64,000 nucleotides of DNA from Saccharibacillus deserti (GTDB lineage: Bacteria > Bacillota > Bacilli > Paenibacillales > Paenibacillaceae). Under the pieces are notes generated by a model. The model worked only from the letters and a program-made list of their open reading frames with translations. It had not been told where the DNA came from and did no database searches. The position numbers and the translations under genes are program-made. The stretch's first letter is position 1; every line of letters begins with the position of its first letter. This document shows, piece by piece, positions 8,427-17,461 of this stretch. The stretch spans positions 248,001 through 312,000 of the forward strand of contig NZ_JABJVN010000004.1 in the NCBI RefSeq assembly GCF_013618475.1. Direction: 5' to 3'.

Positions 8427-9950
8427 TTACGTTCTTGCCTTCTGCACTTTCAGCAGTTTCCCTTTGACCGTCGTCTCCTGCATCGCTTTGAGCACTTTCG
8501 CGCCTTTGCCGTTCAGGATATCGACGTAGGTCACCGTCTCCTGGACGCTGATGATCCCGATATCTTCGGCCGTGATGCCTTCGATCCGGGCGATGGTGCC
8601 GACGAAGTCGACCGGACGCAGTTTTTTCTTTTTGCCGCCGTTGAAATACAGCTTCATGATGTCCGCGTTCAGCTCTTCGCCCCGGCTTTTCTTCGCTGTC
8701 GGCCGGTCGCGCAGCTTGCGGTCGAACGCCGCCTGCGCTTCGGACACCGCGTAAGCGGAAGGCTCTTCGGCGAGAGGCAGCTCGAATCCGATATAGCGCT
8801 CGATCGAACCGAGGAATTTGTCTTCGAACGGCGTCGCGAAAGTGATCGCCGTGCCGCTCTGGCCCGCGCGTCCCGTACGGCCGGTGCGGTGGACGTAGCT
8901 TTCTTTTTCCATCGGCAGATCGTAGTTGATGACATGCGTGATCCGGTCGATGTCGATGCCGCGCGCCGCGACGTCGGTCGCCACCAGATAGCGGAACTGC
9001 CCGGCGCGGAACTCGTTCATCACGCGGTTGCGGTCGTCCTGCTCCATGCCGCCGTGGATCTTGTTGACCGGATAGCCGAGACGCTCCAACTGGATCGCTA
9101 CCGCGTCCACATTGTCTTTGGTGCGGCAGAAGATCATGCAGCTGTCCGGATTTTCGACGACCGTCACTTTTTGCAGCAGCGCCGCTTTGGATTTCTCGCC
9201 GACCCGGTACAGCTTATGCTGGATCTGCGTCTGCCGCTTGTCCGTGGCCGAACCGATCTCGATATCGACCGGGCTGCGCATATAGCGGTGGCACAGACTC
9301 TCGACGTCTTTCGGCAGCGTTGCGGAGAACAGCATGGTTACGCGCTCCGTAGGGAGCTGCTTGATGATCTTCTCCAACTGCTCGATAAAGCCCATGCTCA
9401 GCATCTCGTCGGCTTCGTCGATCACCAGGTATTGAATGCGTTCCAGATCGATCGTATCTTTCTCGATGTGGTCCATCACCCGTCCCGGCGTGCCGACGAT
9501 GACGTGATTGCGCTGCATCAGTTCGCGCTTCTGCCGGTCGAACGGCTGCTTGCCGTAGATCGCGGCCGCCTTGATCCGTTTGAAACGGCCGATATTCATG
9601 ACGTCTTCCTTGACCTGGTCGGCCAGCTCCCGCGTCGGCGTCAGGATCAGCGCCTGCGGACGGCTCTCTTCCCAGTCGAGCAGCTCGCACAAAGGAATCC
9701 CGTAAGCCGCGGTCTTGCCGCTGCCGGTCTGGGATTTGACGGTTACGTCTTTGCCTGCCAGCGCCTGCGGGATCACCTGCTGCTGCACGGGCGTCGCGGA
9801 CGGGTAGCCGAGCGTGTCGAGCGAGCGGAGAATTTCTTCGCTGAGCCCGTAAGTGGAAAAAGGGACTTGGGCAGCTTCGACCGGAGCCGTTTGTTCGTTC
9901 TCTGTATGGGTTCCGTTTACGGTTTCGTTGTTCGGTTGGTTCTCGTTCAT
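8427..9950 (-). CDS. dbpA: DEAD-box RNA helicase, DbpA/YxiN type
   Basis: A 507-residue ATP-dependent RNA helicase. Motifs in order: Q motif near [13 protein letters not shown], Walker [23 protein letters not shown] box [11 protein letters not shown], then in the second RecA domain RGIDID and [10 protein letters not shown]. The C-terminal ~75 residues ([20 protein letters not shown] onward) form the DbpA RNA-binding domain, which in B. subtilis YxiN and E. coli DbpA binds hairpin 92 of 23S rRNA; a role in 50S assembly follows. The ATG at 9950 is preferred over an upstream in-frame ATG at 10052 because AAGGAG precedes it and the extra residues look unrelated to the family. Confidence 0.93.
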   Translation of the reverse strand: MNENQPNNETVNGTHTENEQTAPVEAAQVPFSTYGLSEEILRSLDTLGYPSATPVQQQVIPQALAGKDVTVKSQTGSGKTAAYGIPLCELLDWEESRPQALILTPTRELADQVKEDVMNIGRFKRIKAAAIYGKQPFDRQKRELMQRNHVIVGTPGRVMDHIEKDTIDLERIQYLVIDEADEMLSMGFIEQLEKIIKQLPTERVTMLFSATLPKDVESLCHRYMRSPVDIEIGSATDKRQTQIQHKLYRVGEKSKAALLQKVTVVENPDSCMIFCRTKDNVDAVAIQLERLGYPVNKIHGGMEQDDRNRVMNEFRAGQFRYLVATDVAARGIDIDRITHVINYDLPMEKESYVHRTGRTGRAGQSGTAITFATPFEDKFLGSIERYIGFELPLAEEPSAYAVSEAQAAFDRKLRDRPTAKKSRGEELNADIMKLYFNGGKKKKLRPVDFVGTIARIEGITAEDIGIISVQETVTYVDILNGKGAKVLKAMQETTVKGKLLKVQKART

Positions 9951-10041
9951 GTTTGATTTAACTCCTTCGGTCTCGCCTGGTGCTGTTGCGGATATCCGAT
10001 AAGCGTACCACAGATCGGGGAAAATGAGGACTGGCGTTTTG

Positions 10042-10797
10042 CTATCCCGCAAATAAAGCGCTGAATATCACGACATCCTGCAAAAAGTGAATCAACAGCG
10101 CCCAGAAGAACCCCCGCGTCTCCAGCATCGATTTGGCCAGAAACCATCCGATAAAGGCCGCCATCAGCACGCCTACGATTCCGCCCGGATTGCCGAAGTA
10201 ATGCACGGTGCCGAAGACGGCGGCTCCCAATCCCTGCGCCAAGTAGGGAGAAAAGCGGTATCTGCCCACAACGGCGACGAACGTGAACCGGAACAGAATC
10301 TCTTCCGAGAACGCGTTCGCCAGTGCAAACGCGGGAATCAGAAGCAGGCCGGGAAACAGCTCCAGACTGACGCTTTTTCCGTGCACGACCTGGAAGTAGA
10401 TCACGATGGCGGTGACCAGCGTAATGACGACAGCAAAGTTCAGTCCCAGATGTCTCCACGACTCGTTTTCTTTCGGTTTGATGCCGATCCACGGTTCGGG
10501 CCGGATCGCCCCGTCCCGCCTGTTCAGGTTCAAGTAGGCAAGTCCTTCCCTCCCTGTCAGCGCGTATACAAGCCCGATCATGAGCGCAGCCAGCGCCAGC
10601 ACCGTGATTTGATAACCAACCTCCAGATTGTACCGTTCGTTTCGGAACAGATCCACGGCAAGCGGCGCAGCGCTTCTGAGCCACAGCAGCAGCGGCGCAC
10701 ACGCAATCGCGACAAGCGTAATCAGCAGAATCGGAATCGTGCCCACCCGTTTGGAATCCAACCTTTCTTCGCCGCCCGAATTCAGCCTCTTATCCAT
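10042..10797 (-). CDS. CPBP-family intramembrane glutamic/metallo-protease
   Basis: A 251-residue multi-pass membrane protein of the CPBP (Abi, CAAX-protease-like) family. The three family motifs are visible: SEEILFR (EExxxR), FGTVHYFGN (FxxxH) and the closing HFLQDVV. They cluster in the C-terminal half, as usual. The start at 10797 has AGGAGG seven bases upstream and overlaps the stop of the PadR gene by eight bases, so PadR and the protease are coupled and the regulator probably controls both. Substrates of bacterial CPBP proteins are mostly unknown; immunity or membrane-protein processing are the known options. Confidence 0.88.
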   Translation of the reverse strand: MDKRLNSGGEERLDSKRVGTIPILLITLVAIACAPLLLWLRSAAPLAVDLFRNERYNLEVGYQITVLALAALMIGLVYALTGREGLAYLNLNRRDGAIRPEPWIGIKPKENESWRHLGLNFAVVITLVTAIVIYFQVVHGKSVSLELFPGLLLIPAFALANAFSEEILFRFTFVAVVGRYRFSPYLAQGLGAAVFGTVHYFGNPGGIVGVLMAAFIGWFLAKSMLETRGFFWALLIHFLQDVVIFSALFAG

Positions 10798-11347
10798 GTT
10801 CGTCCTCCTTCTCCGTAGACTGTAAGACTTCCAAAGCATGCCGGCACCATTCCATCGTCATCCGCATATACCGTTCGCCGTAATCGAGCGTCAGCAGCCA
10901 GAGCTGCGATGATTTGCCCTGCCCGCTTGGAACCCCTGCTTTGATCGCCGCAAGAATCGCAATGGACCGCTCGCTTTCTTCCAACTCCGCTTCGAGAAAA
11001 GCGGTCAACCGGGGAATCTGCCGCTCCTGCGAGACGAACATTTTCATCAACAGCTCGTTTCGCATTACGGACTCTTCCGGAGTTTGGGTCAACCAGGCAT
11101 CCAACTGCCCGCATCCCCGCGGCGTCACGCCGTACACGATCCTGCGCCTGCCCGTCTCGGACTCTTCGACAATCGACACGGAACCTTCCGCCTCCAACTG
11201 CTTGATGCTTTTGTGGATGTGTCCGTAGGATTCGTTCCAGAACAAACCGATACTTTCCTTGGAAAATTTCACGAGTTCGTAAGCGCTCATAGGCTTGATC
11301 CGAAGCAGGCCGAGTATGGCGAATTGGGTGGTAGAGGTTCTTTTCAT
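10790..11347 (-). CDS. PadR-family transcriptional regulator
   Basis: A 185-residue DNA-binding protein. The N-terminal winged helix (about 1-85) starts TTQFAILGLLRIKPMSAYEL, typical of PadR; recognition helix near NESYGHIHKSIKQLEAEG and wing at GRRRIVYGVTPRG. The C-terminal part (about 95-180) is the helical PadR/Vir dimerisation domain. It is the promoter-proximal gene of a two-gene operon with the CPBP protease. An ATGTA..TACAT pair 17 bases upstream of the start codon is a candidate autoregulatory operator. Its effector is unknown. Confidence 0.92.
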   Translation of the reverse strand: MKRTSTTQFAILGLLRIKPMSAYELVKFSKESIGLFWNESYGHIHKSIKQLEAEGSVSIVEESETGRRRIVYGVTPRGCGQLDAWLTQTPEESVMRNELLMKMFVSQERQIPRLTAFLEAELEESERSIAILAAIKAGVPSGQGKSSQLWLLTLDYGERYMRMTMEWCRHALEVLQSTEKEDEHG

Positions 11348-11363
11348 AGGGCCTCCTCATTTA

Positions 11364-11389
11364 ATGTATCTTTGAGATATATATTACAT
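11364..11389 (-). promoter_or_regulatory. Candidate PadR operator
   Basis: ATGTA (11364-11368) and TACAT (11385-11389) flank an AT-rich core. PadR proteins often bind ATGT-N8-ACAT; here the gap is wider (16 bases), so the match is only partial. Position directly upstream of the RBS fits autorepression. Confidence 0.4.
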
Positions 11390-11423
11390 CCATCATAAAT
11401 CAGCTCATCGAAAATCGCAACAC

Positions 11424-11450
11424 AAAAAAAGGACCTTCGCTTGAAGGTCC
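11424..11450 (-). terminator. Terminator of the MEDS histidine kinase gene
   Basis: GGACCTTC-gctt-GAAGGTCC (11431-11450) followed on the minus strand by seven T residues, 44 bases after the kinase stop codon. Confidence 0.88.
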
Positions 11451-11494
11451 TCGGACTGCCTGGAAAGTCCTATTCGTTATAGAAGGGTAACGCT

Positions 11495-12910
11495 TTACGG
11501 CATAGCCTCTCCCGGATGTTCTTCGTGCGGAAGGCGGGAAAAGGTTTCGTCCAGTTCCACCGTGAAGACGATCGTCGTGCCCGCTTCTGCCGAAGATTCG
11601 ATCCCGATCTGTCCATTCATCCGTTCTACCAGTTTCTTGGAAATCGCAAGCCCCAACCCTGTTCCCTGTGCCCGGCGGCTGAGACCTTTATCCACCTGAT
11701 AGAAAGGCTGAAACACTTTTCGCCAATGGGCCTTGTGGATACCGATGCCCGAATCCGAGATTCGGAATTGAAGCCGTTTCCGGTTCTCCTCTTCGCTGCC
11801 CGGGACTACGGAGACGAACACTCCGATACGCCCCCGCTCCGTAAATTTGATCCCGTTTCCGAGCAGGTTCAGCAGGATCTGCCGGATCAGATTCGAATCG
11901 CCCATCAGCATTTCGGGCACCTCTTCCGCGACTGCGACGTCGATTTCCAGATTCTTGTCCAGCCTTGGAACCTGAAGCAGATCGACCACTTCGGCTATAC
12001 ATTCGCGGATTCGTAAAGGTTCTTCCAGCATCACTTGACGACCCGATTCGATCTTCGAGAAATCCAGAATATCGTTTACGATTTGCAGCAGAGACGCCCC
12101 GCTGTGGCGAATAACTTCGACGTAAACCGCTTGATCCTCATCAAGCTCCGTCTCGGCCAGCAGATCGGCCATGCCCAACACTCCGTTCATGGGCGTCCGT
12201 ATTTCGTGATTCATTGTAGCAATAAACTCATTCTTGGCTTGGTTGGCGCGTTCGGCGGCTTCTTTGCCGATCAACAGCTGTTTTTGTTCGAGCAGCAGCT
12301 TTTCCTGAAGAGCCAGGGAAGGATGAATGATCCGTTCGGAGCTTGAATTCAGGTACAGCCCCGAGACAATAAATTCCCGGTCCGTCATCAGATATTCGTG
12401 CGAGCGCATCAAAGACATTTGCAGGGAAGCGGAGATTTCGGTGGCATCATAGGCACAGACCGAGATCAGATTCTGCTCTTTGACGCTGCAATCGGCCATC
12501 ACTTCGAACTCTTCCAGCTTGGCCTGAATATGCGGCTGCGGCTTCCATTGAACATGAGCCCAGGTCCGGATCGACAGACGGTCATCCAGAAAAGGCTGCA
12601 TAATCGCTTCAAAGTGCCGGCGCGTCAAACAGCTTTGAAATTCGCCGTGAAGCTGGTAAAAATCAAAGTTATCGACAAAATGGACATACTCGAGTTTTTC
12701 GTCGATCCACGACTCCGCAAGTTTGCGTTCGATCGCCTTTATGCAGTACTCGTTATCTATGATCAGGATTTGATGCCCTTGATTCAAGCAGGTCATCGCA
12801 TAAGCCGCGGCACTGTCAATATAATGCTCTACATCTTCATACAAATACAGGATATGGCTGCCGCTGATCGAGTGTGTCAAAGATCGTAACGGACTGTCGA
12901 ATTCGATCAC
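11495..12910 (-). CDS. Orphan MEDS-domain sensor histidine kinase
   Basis: A 471-residue soluble kinase with a GTG start (GAGGAGG nine bases before it). Residues 1 to about 180 resemble the MEDS/DcmR sensory domain, a RecA-like ligand-sensing fold (HILYLYEDVEHYIDSAAAY at the start). A short coiled coil follows, then the dimerisation/phospho-acceptor helix with the H-box NHEIRTPMNG (about residue 240), the N-box LLGNGIKFTE, G1 DSGIGI and G2 GTGLGLAIS. No membrane helix and no receiver domain are present, and no response regulator gene is adjacent, so the partner must be encoded elsewhere. MEDS kinases are linked to hydrocarbon/one-carbon or redox-type signals in a few species; the signal here is unknown. 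Confidence 0.88.
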   Translation of the reverse strand: MIEFDSPLRSLTHSISGSHILYLYEDVEHYIDSAAAYAMTCLNQGHQILIIDNEYCIKAIERKLAESWIDEKLEYVHFVDNFDFYQLHGEFQSCLTRRHFEAIMQPFLDDRLSIRTWAHVQWKPQPHIQAKLEEFEVMADCSVKEQNLISVCAYDATEISASLQMSLMRSHEYLMTDREFIVSGLYLNSSSERIIHPSLALQEKLLLEQKQLLIGKEAAERANQAKNEFIATMNHEIRTPMNGVLGMADLLAETELDEDQAVYVEVIRHSGASLLQIVNDILDFSKIESGRQVMLEEPLRIRECIAEVVDLLQVPRLDKNLEIDVAVAEEVPEMLMGDSNLIRQILLNLLGNGIKFTERGRIGVFVSVVPGSEEENRKRLQFRISDSGIGIHKAHWRKVFQPFYQVDKGLSRRAQGTGLGLAISKKLVERMNGQIGIESSAEAGTTIVFTVELDETFSRLPHEEHPGEAMP

Positions 12911-13074
12911 TTGGATACGCCTCCTCTTGCACTTCGTGAAGTATTTTGGTGCATGAACGAAAAAAGCGCCTAAAATTTACCGTTTACTTAGGCTCAAGTA
13001 TACCATGTAAATTCAAACGCATAGACCATTTTTTTGGTAATTATGGATCGTCGGACAAAAGAAACGGAATATCT

Positions 13075-14037
13075 TTATCGGCTCTCAAACTCCGCCAAAC
13101 CCGCCCTTACTTCCTCCGTCGACTTGGCTTCCATCAGCTTCGTGCGCAGCTCGTTCGCTCCGCGGAAGCCTTTGATATAAATCTTGAAAAAGCGCGGCAG
13201 CGCTTTGAACGGCCGGGGTTCCAGCTCTGCGGAATAGTGGTCGTGCAGGTCCAGATGCAGTCTCAGCAGATCGAGCAGTTCATGAGGTTCGTGCTTTCTC
13301 GCGATCGGTTCAAAAGCGAACGGATTATGAAAAATCCCGCGCCCGATCATGATGCCGTCGACTCCGTATTTCTCCGCAAGCTCCAGTCCTTTTTGCCGGT
13401 CCGGGATATCGCCGTTGATCGTCAATAAGGTCTGCGGCGCGATCTCGTCGCGCAGCTGCTTGATCTCCGGGATCAGCTCCCAGTGCGCGTCGACTTTGCT
13501 CATTTCGTCGCGGGTCCGCAGATGAATAGACAAGTTGGCGATATCCTGCTTCAGAATATGGGTCAGCCAGTCCCGCCACTCGCCTAGCGAGCTGAAACCG
13601 AGCCGCGTCTTGACGCTGACCGGCAGACCGCCGGCCTTGGCAGCCTGAATAATCTCCGCGGCCAGCTCCGGGCGGCAGATCAAGCCGCTGCCTTTGCCGT
13701 TCTCCGCCACATTCGGCACGGGGCAGCCCATATTGAGGTCGATGCCTTTGAAGCCGTCTTCCGCCATGCCGATACTCATCTGGCGGAAATATTCGGGTTT
13801 GTCTCCCCAGATATGGGCGACGATCGGCTGCTCGTCTTCCGTAAAGGCCAAGCGGCCGCGCACGCTGTGGCGCCCTGCCGGATGACAATAGCTTTCCGTA
13901 TTGGCAAACTCCGTAAAGAAAACGTCAGGCTTCGCCGCCGCACTCACCACATGGCGGAATACGACGTCCGTAACATCTTCCATCGGAGCCAGAATAAAAA
14001 AGGGACGAGGCAGGTTCTGCCAAAAATTCGATGTCAT
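13075..14037 (-). CDS. tRNA-dihydrouridine synthase
   Basis: A 320-residue FMN-dependent enzyme that reduces uridines in tRNA D-loops. TIM-barrel signatures: [16 protein letters not shown] at the N-terminus, the active-site loop [18 protein letters not shown] with the catalytic Cys, the VSVKTRLGF strand, TINGDI and the phosphate-binding GIMIGRG. The C-terminal helical RNA-binding domain is present (about 245-320). The start at 14037 is chosen because GAGAGG lies just upstream; an ATG at 14073 falls inside a perfect palindrome and adds residues not typical of the family. The gene has its own upstream control region and no operon partner. Confidence 0.93.
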   Translation of the reverse strand: MTSNFWQNLPRPFFILAPMEDVTDVVFRHVVSAAAKPDVFFTEFANTESYCHPAGRHSVRGRLAFTEDEQPIVAHIWGDKPEYFRQMSIGMAEDGFKGIDLNMGCPVPNVAENGKGSGLICRPELAAEIIQAAKAGGLPVSVKTRLGFSSLGEWRDWLTHILKQDIANLSIHLRTRDEMSKVDAHWELIPEIKQLRDEIAPQTLLTINGDIPDRQKGLELAEKYGVDGIMIGRGIFHNPFAFEPIARKHEPHELLDLLRLHLDLHDHYSAELEPRPFKALPRFFKIYIKGFRGANELRTKLMEAKSTEEVRAGLAEFESR

Positions 14038-14056
14038 GTGAAAAACCTCTCTATCG

Positions 14057-14081
14057 TATGATCGTTGACTCAACGATCATA
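14057..14081. promoter_or_regulatory. Perfect 25-bp palindrome upstream of the dihydrouridine synthase
   Basis: TATGATCGTTGA-C-TCAACGATCATA: two perfect 12-base arms with one central base, 20 bases upstream of the start codon at 14037. Such symmetry fits a dimeric repressor site; as RNA it would form a stem with almost no loop, so an operator is more likely. Confidence 0.6.
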
Positions 14082-14133
14082 TCAATTCCGCAAAAAATAT
14101 ACACCCCTTTTAAAAATAATAGGCGCCGATCGG

Positions 14134-14161
14134 TTGATTCGCGGAAAGATTTTGCTATAAT
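14134..14161 (+). promoter_or_regulatory. Promoter of the siderophore ABC operon
   Basis: TTGATT (14134-14139), 16-base spacer, perfect TATAAT (14156-14161). The Fur box starts 12 bases downstream of the -10, over the likely transcription start. Confidence 0.8.
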
Positions 14162-14173
14162 AAATTCTATCGT

Positions 14174-14192
14174 GATAATGATAATCGTTATC
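14174..14192 (+). promoter_or_regulatory. Fur box
   Basis: GATAATGATAATCGTTATC matches the classical 19-bp Fur consensus GATAATGATAATCATTATC in 18 of 19 bases. It overlaps the expected start of transcription, so iron-loaded Fur should block the downstream siderophore importer. Confidence 0.9.
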
Positions 14193-14332
14193 ATATGTAA
14201 TTTGTTTCATTTTGTTTCACGATAGAGGGGGTTATTCATTTCGGTCCCGATTGTGCTTATCCGTGCCTATACATAGGATCCCGATTTGATCGAGATCCGC
14301 CGTTCTTACACCCTATCCTTTGGAGGTTTATG

Positions 14333-15358
14333 ATGAAAAAATCCGCCGTATTGAAATTGATGTCCGTTCTGATCACCGCCCTTATGCTGTCGCTGACCGC
14401 CTGCTCGAACTCCAGTACCCCCGCCGCCCAGCCCAAGGCTGCTGCCGAAACGCCGGCTGCCGAGACTCCGTCCACTGTCGAGATTACGGATATCCACGGA
14501 AAAGTCCAGGTTCCGGTAAATCCGAAAACGGTCGTTGCCCTGGATAACCGCACGTTCGAAACGCTGTCCGACTGGGGCGTCAAACTGGCCGCCGTACCCA
14601 AGGACGTCATGCCGGCCGACTCGTCTTATGTCAAAGACGAAGCCGTGCAGAATATCGGAAATCACCGGGAACCCAATCTTGAACTGCTGGCGTCGCTGAA
14701 CCCGGATGTGGTCATTGTGGGTCAGAGATTCGCCGACTACTACGAAGATATCAAAAAGCTGGTGCCCGATGCGACCGTTGTCGACTTCAGCTTCGACGTC
14801 TCCGATGCTTCGGAATCGCCGGGAACGAACCTCGTGAACGGACTCAAAGATTCGACGGCCAGCCTGGGCAAAATTTTCGGCAAAACGGCAGAAGCCGATC
14901 AGCTGAATGCCGCGTTCGACGAATCGATCGAAAAAGCCAAAACGGCTTACAACGGAAAAGACACGGTGATGAGCGTTGTCGTCTCTGCCGGAGAAATCGG
15001 ATTCTCGGCGCCGCATTCCGGACGGGTGTGGGGACCGATGTACGAAATGTTCGGTTGGGTTCCGGCGCTGGAAGTCGATGCCGCGTCTTCCGACCACGAA
15101 GGGGACGACATTTCCGTCGAAGCGATCGCGCAGAGCAATCCGGACTGGATCTTCGTACTGGACCGCGATGCCGCGATCTCCAGCGAAACCGATGCCGTTC
15201 CGGCCCAGGATGTCATCGATCAAGCTCCTGCCCTCAAAAACACCAAAGCCATCACGGCAAAACATATCGTATACGCGCCGAACGACACGTACGTCAACGA
15301 GTCGATCCAGACTTATATCGAGCTGTTCGACAACCTTTCGGCAGCTTTAGCCAAGTAA
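14333..15358 (+). CDS. Siderophore-binding lipoprotein of an ABC importer (YclQ/FatB type)
   Basis: A periplasmic-binding-like (Fhu/Fec class) protein of 341 residues. Lipobox LTAC with Cys24; a Pro/Ala/Thr linker follows. The segment VPVNPKTVVALDNRTFETL (about 54-72) and LNPDVVIVGQR (about 122-132) are typical of siderophore-binding proteins, and the sequence is closest in feel to YclQ/FatB, which bind catecholate siderophores such as petrobactin. A second ATG three bases upstream exists; the one at 14333 has the better distance from GGAGG. First gene of a four-gene importer under a Fur box, with a leader of about 160 bases. Ligand assignment is inference. Confidence 0.93.
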   Translation: MKKSAVLKLMSVLITALMLSLTACSNSSTPAAQPKAAAETPAAETPSTVEITDIHGKVQVPVNPKTVVALDNRTFETLSDWGVKLAAVPKDVMPADSSYVKDEAVQNIGNHREPNLELLASLNPDVVIVGQRFADYYEDIKKLVPDATVVDFSFDVSDASESPGTNLVNGLKDSTASLGKIFGKTAEADQLNAAFDESIEKAKTAYNGKDTVMSVVVSAGEIGFSAPHSGRVWGPMYEMFGWVPALEVDAASSDHEGDDISVEAIAQSNPDWIFVLDRDAAISSETDAVPAQDVIDQAPALKNTKAITAKHIVYAPNDTYVNESIQTYIELFDNLSAALAK

Positions 15359-15377
15359 CCAAAAGGAGCACGGCTTC

Positions 15378-16400
15378 GTGGCAAAAAATGCAGCGCCCCA
15401 AACGGCCGGGTTTGAATCTTTTCAAACCCGGCATCTTTCCAACAAATTATGGACTTGGCCTTTTGTCGCTGCCCTGATCGCGGTACTCGCTTTGGGCGCG
15501 ATTTCTCTGTTTACCGGCGTTTACGATATACAGGGACAAGCCGACGGCCGGGAGATGTTTTTCACTACCCGGGTTCCGAGAACGGCCTCCTTGATGCTGA
15601 CCGGCGCCGCGATGGCCATGGCCGGACTCGTCATGCAGCTGGTGACGCAGAACCGCCTGGTTGAGCCGACGACGACGGGAACGATCGAATGGTCGGGCCT
15701 GGGCCTTTTGTTTGTGTATCTGCTGTTCCCGGCGCCAAGCCTGCTGCTGCGGATGACGGGCGCGATCCTGTTTTCTTTTATCGGGACGATGCTGTTCTTC
15801 CTGCTGCTGCGAAGAGTCCGGCTGCGGTCTTCGTTGATCGTGCCGATTATCGGCATGATGCTCGGAGCGGTAATCTCCGCCGTCTCTACGTTTATCGGAC
15901 TTCTGTTCCAGATGACCCAGAATATCGAGAGCTGGTATATCGGTTCTTTTTCGAATGTTCAAATGGGACGGTACGAGTATCTATGGCTGATCGTGCTGGT
16001 CACGGTGCTGGTTTTTATATGCGCCGACCGTTTGACGCTCGCCGGATTGGGCCAGGATGTAGCCACCAGTCTGGGTATGAATTATAACCGCATCATCTTC
16101 GTTGGTACGGCCCTGATCTCGCTTGCGGTCGGCATCGTTGCGGCGGTGATCGGCAATCTGCCTTTTCTGGGATTGATCGTGCCCAATATCGTGTCCATGT
16201 TCAGAGGCGACGACCTGCGGAGCAACCTGCCCTGGGTGTGCCTGCTGGGGATGGGAACGATCATGGCCTGCGATATCCTGTCGCGGGTGCTGATTATGCC
16301 TTTCGAAATTCCGGTCTCCCTGATTCTAGGAACGGTGGGTTCGGTCGTATTTATCTTGATCTTATTGAAGCAAAGGAGGTCCCCCCAAACCCCGCGATGA
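15378..16400 (+). CDS. Siderophore ABC permease 1 (FecCD family, YclN-like)
   Basis: A 340-residue permease with about nine to ten membrane helices and a GTG start preceded by AAAGGAG. The FecCD signature RVPRTASLMLTGAAMAMAG (about 64-82) and the ATPase-docking stretch GNLPFLGLIVPNIVSMFRG (about 255-273) are clear. It forms a heterodimeric channel with the next gene product, whose ATG overlaps this gene's stop by four bases. It lies 19 bases after the binding-protein gene. Confidence 0.94.
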   Translation: MAKNAAPQTAGFESFQTRHLSNKLWTWPFVAALIAVLALGAISLFTGVYDIQGQADGREMFFTTRVPRTASLMLTGAAMAMAGLVMQLVTQNRLVEPTTTGTIEWSGLGLLFVYLLFPAPSLLLRMTGAILFSFIGTMLFFLLLRRVRLRSSLIVPIIGMMLGAVISAVSTFIGLLFQMTQNIESWYIGSFSNVQMGRYEYLWLIVLVTVLVFICADRLTLAGLGQDVATSLGMNYNRIIFVGTALISLAVGIVAAVIGNLPFLGLIVPNIVSMFRGDDLRSNLPWVCLLGMGTIMACDILSRVLIMPFEIPVSLILGTVGSVVFILILLKQRRSPQTPR

Positions 16401-17461
16401 GCGAACTCATACCAAGCAATCCGCCTCTCGTCGGAACCGATGCCGCCCTGCCCCGCAGGCGAAGAGCGGCCGGAGCTTTTCGTACGCCCAAAGAAGCGAA
16501 GCAGTATTGGATCCTGCTCGTCACGCTGCTGCTGTTGGGCCTTCTTGCCGCTTACGGGCTGCTGGTCTATAACAATCCGGTTCCCGTGACCTCGCCTTCT
16601 TTTGTGCCGGTTGTGCGCAGAAGAACGGTCGCAATCGTCGCTATGCTGATCGCGGCCGTCTGCCAGAGCCTTGCGACCGTTTCTTTTCAGAGTATTACGA
16701 ACAACCGGATCATTACGCCGTCGCTGCTCGGTTTTGAAGCTCTCTACTCCGCGATCCATACCGGCACGCTTTTTTTCTTCGGCGCTGCGGCTTTCGTGAA
16801 TTTTAGCGGGGTGGATTCTTTTCTCTATCAGGTAGCCGCCATGGTCGTGATGTGTCTGATCCTGTACGGCTGGCTGCTGTCCGGCAAGTACGGGAACCTG
16901 CAGATTCTGCTGCTGGTCGGAATCATTCTGGGTACCGGTCTGGGCTCCGTTTCCGCATTCATGCGGCGGGTACTGGCCCCATCCGAATTCGATCTGCTGC
17001 AGACCCGGCTGTTCGCTTCGGTCAATAACGCGGATGCCGCTTATTTCCCGCTTGCGATTCCGATTGTCGTCGTCACGGCTGCTCTGCTGCTGGCCCACGC
17101 CAGACGCCTGAATCTGCTGTCGCTGGGCAGGGAAGTATCGACTTCTCTCGGAAGCCGGCACAAAGCGGGCGTCATCTATACGCTTGTCCTCGTTTCGATT
17201 CTGATGGCGGTCTCGACGGCTCTGGTCGGACCGCTCACGTTCTACGGATTCCTGGTCGCCACGCTGACTTACCAGGCCGCGCGGACGTACGATCACCGCT
17301 ATGTGTTCCCGATGGCGTTTGCGATCGCGTTTGTGATCATTACGGGCGCATACTTTATTATGAATCACGTGTTCCACGCGCAGGGGGTCGTCTCTATCAT
17401 CATCGAGCTGTTCGGCGGCATCCTGTTTTTAAGCGTGATCTTGAGAAGGGGTAGTCTATGA
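16397..17461 (+). CDS. Siderophore ABC permease 2 (FecCD family, YclO-like)
   Basis: A 354-residue second permease. The start at 16397 overlaps the previous stop (ATGA); AAAGGAGG lies 16 bases upstream inside the previous gene. A longer frame exists but the upstream part only shadows the first permease. Family features: RRRTVAIVAMLIAAVCQSLA (about 74-93) and the GPLTFYGFLVATLTYQAAR block (about 275-293). A roughly 30-residue hydrophilic head is longer than usual. It pairs with YclN-like permease and the ATPase that follows. Confidence 0.93.
   Translation: MSELIPSNPPLVGTDAALPRRRRAAGAFRTPKEAKQYWILLVTLLLLGLLAAYGLLVYNNPVPVTSPSFVPVVRRRTVAIVAMLIAAVCQSLATVSFQSITNNRIITPSLLGFEALYSAIHTGTLFFFGAAAFVNFSGVDSFLYQVAAMVVMCLILYGWLLSGKYGNLQILLLVGIILGTGLGSVSAFMRRVLAPSEFDLLQTRLFASVNNADAAYFPLAIPIVVVTAALLLAHARRLNLLSLGREVSTSLGSRHKAGVIYTLVLVSILMAVSTALVGPLTFYGFLVATLTYQAARTYDHRYVFPMAFAIAFVIITGAYFIMNHVFHAQGVVSIIIELFGGILFLSVILRRGSL

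Noticed and set aside
8406..9956. A 516-codon plus-strand frame opposite dbpA
   Set aside because: Antisense shadow of a gene with clear DEAD-box motifs; composition is skewed to Arg, Asp, His.
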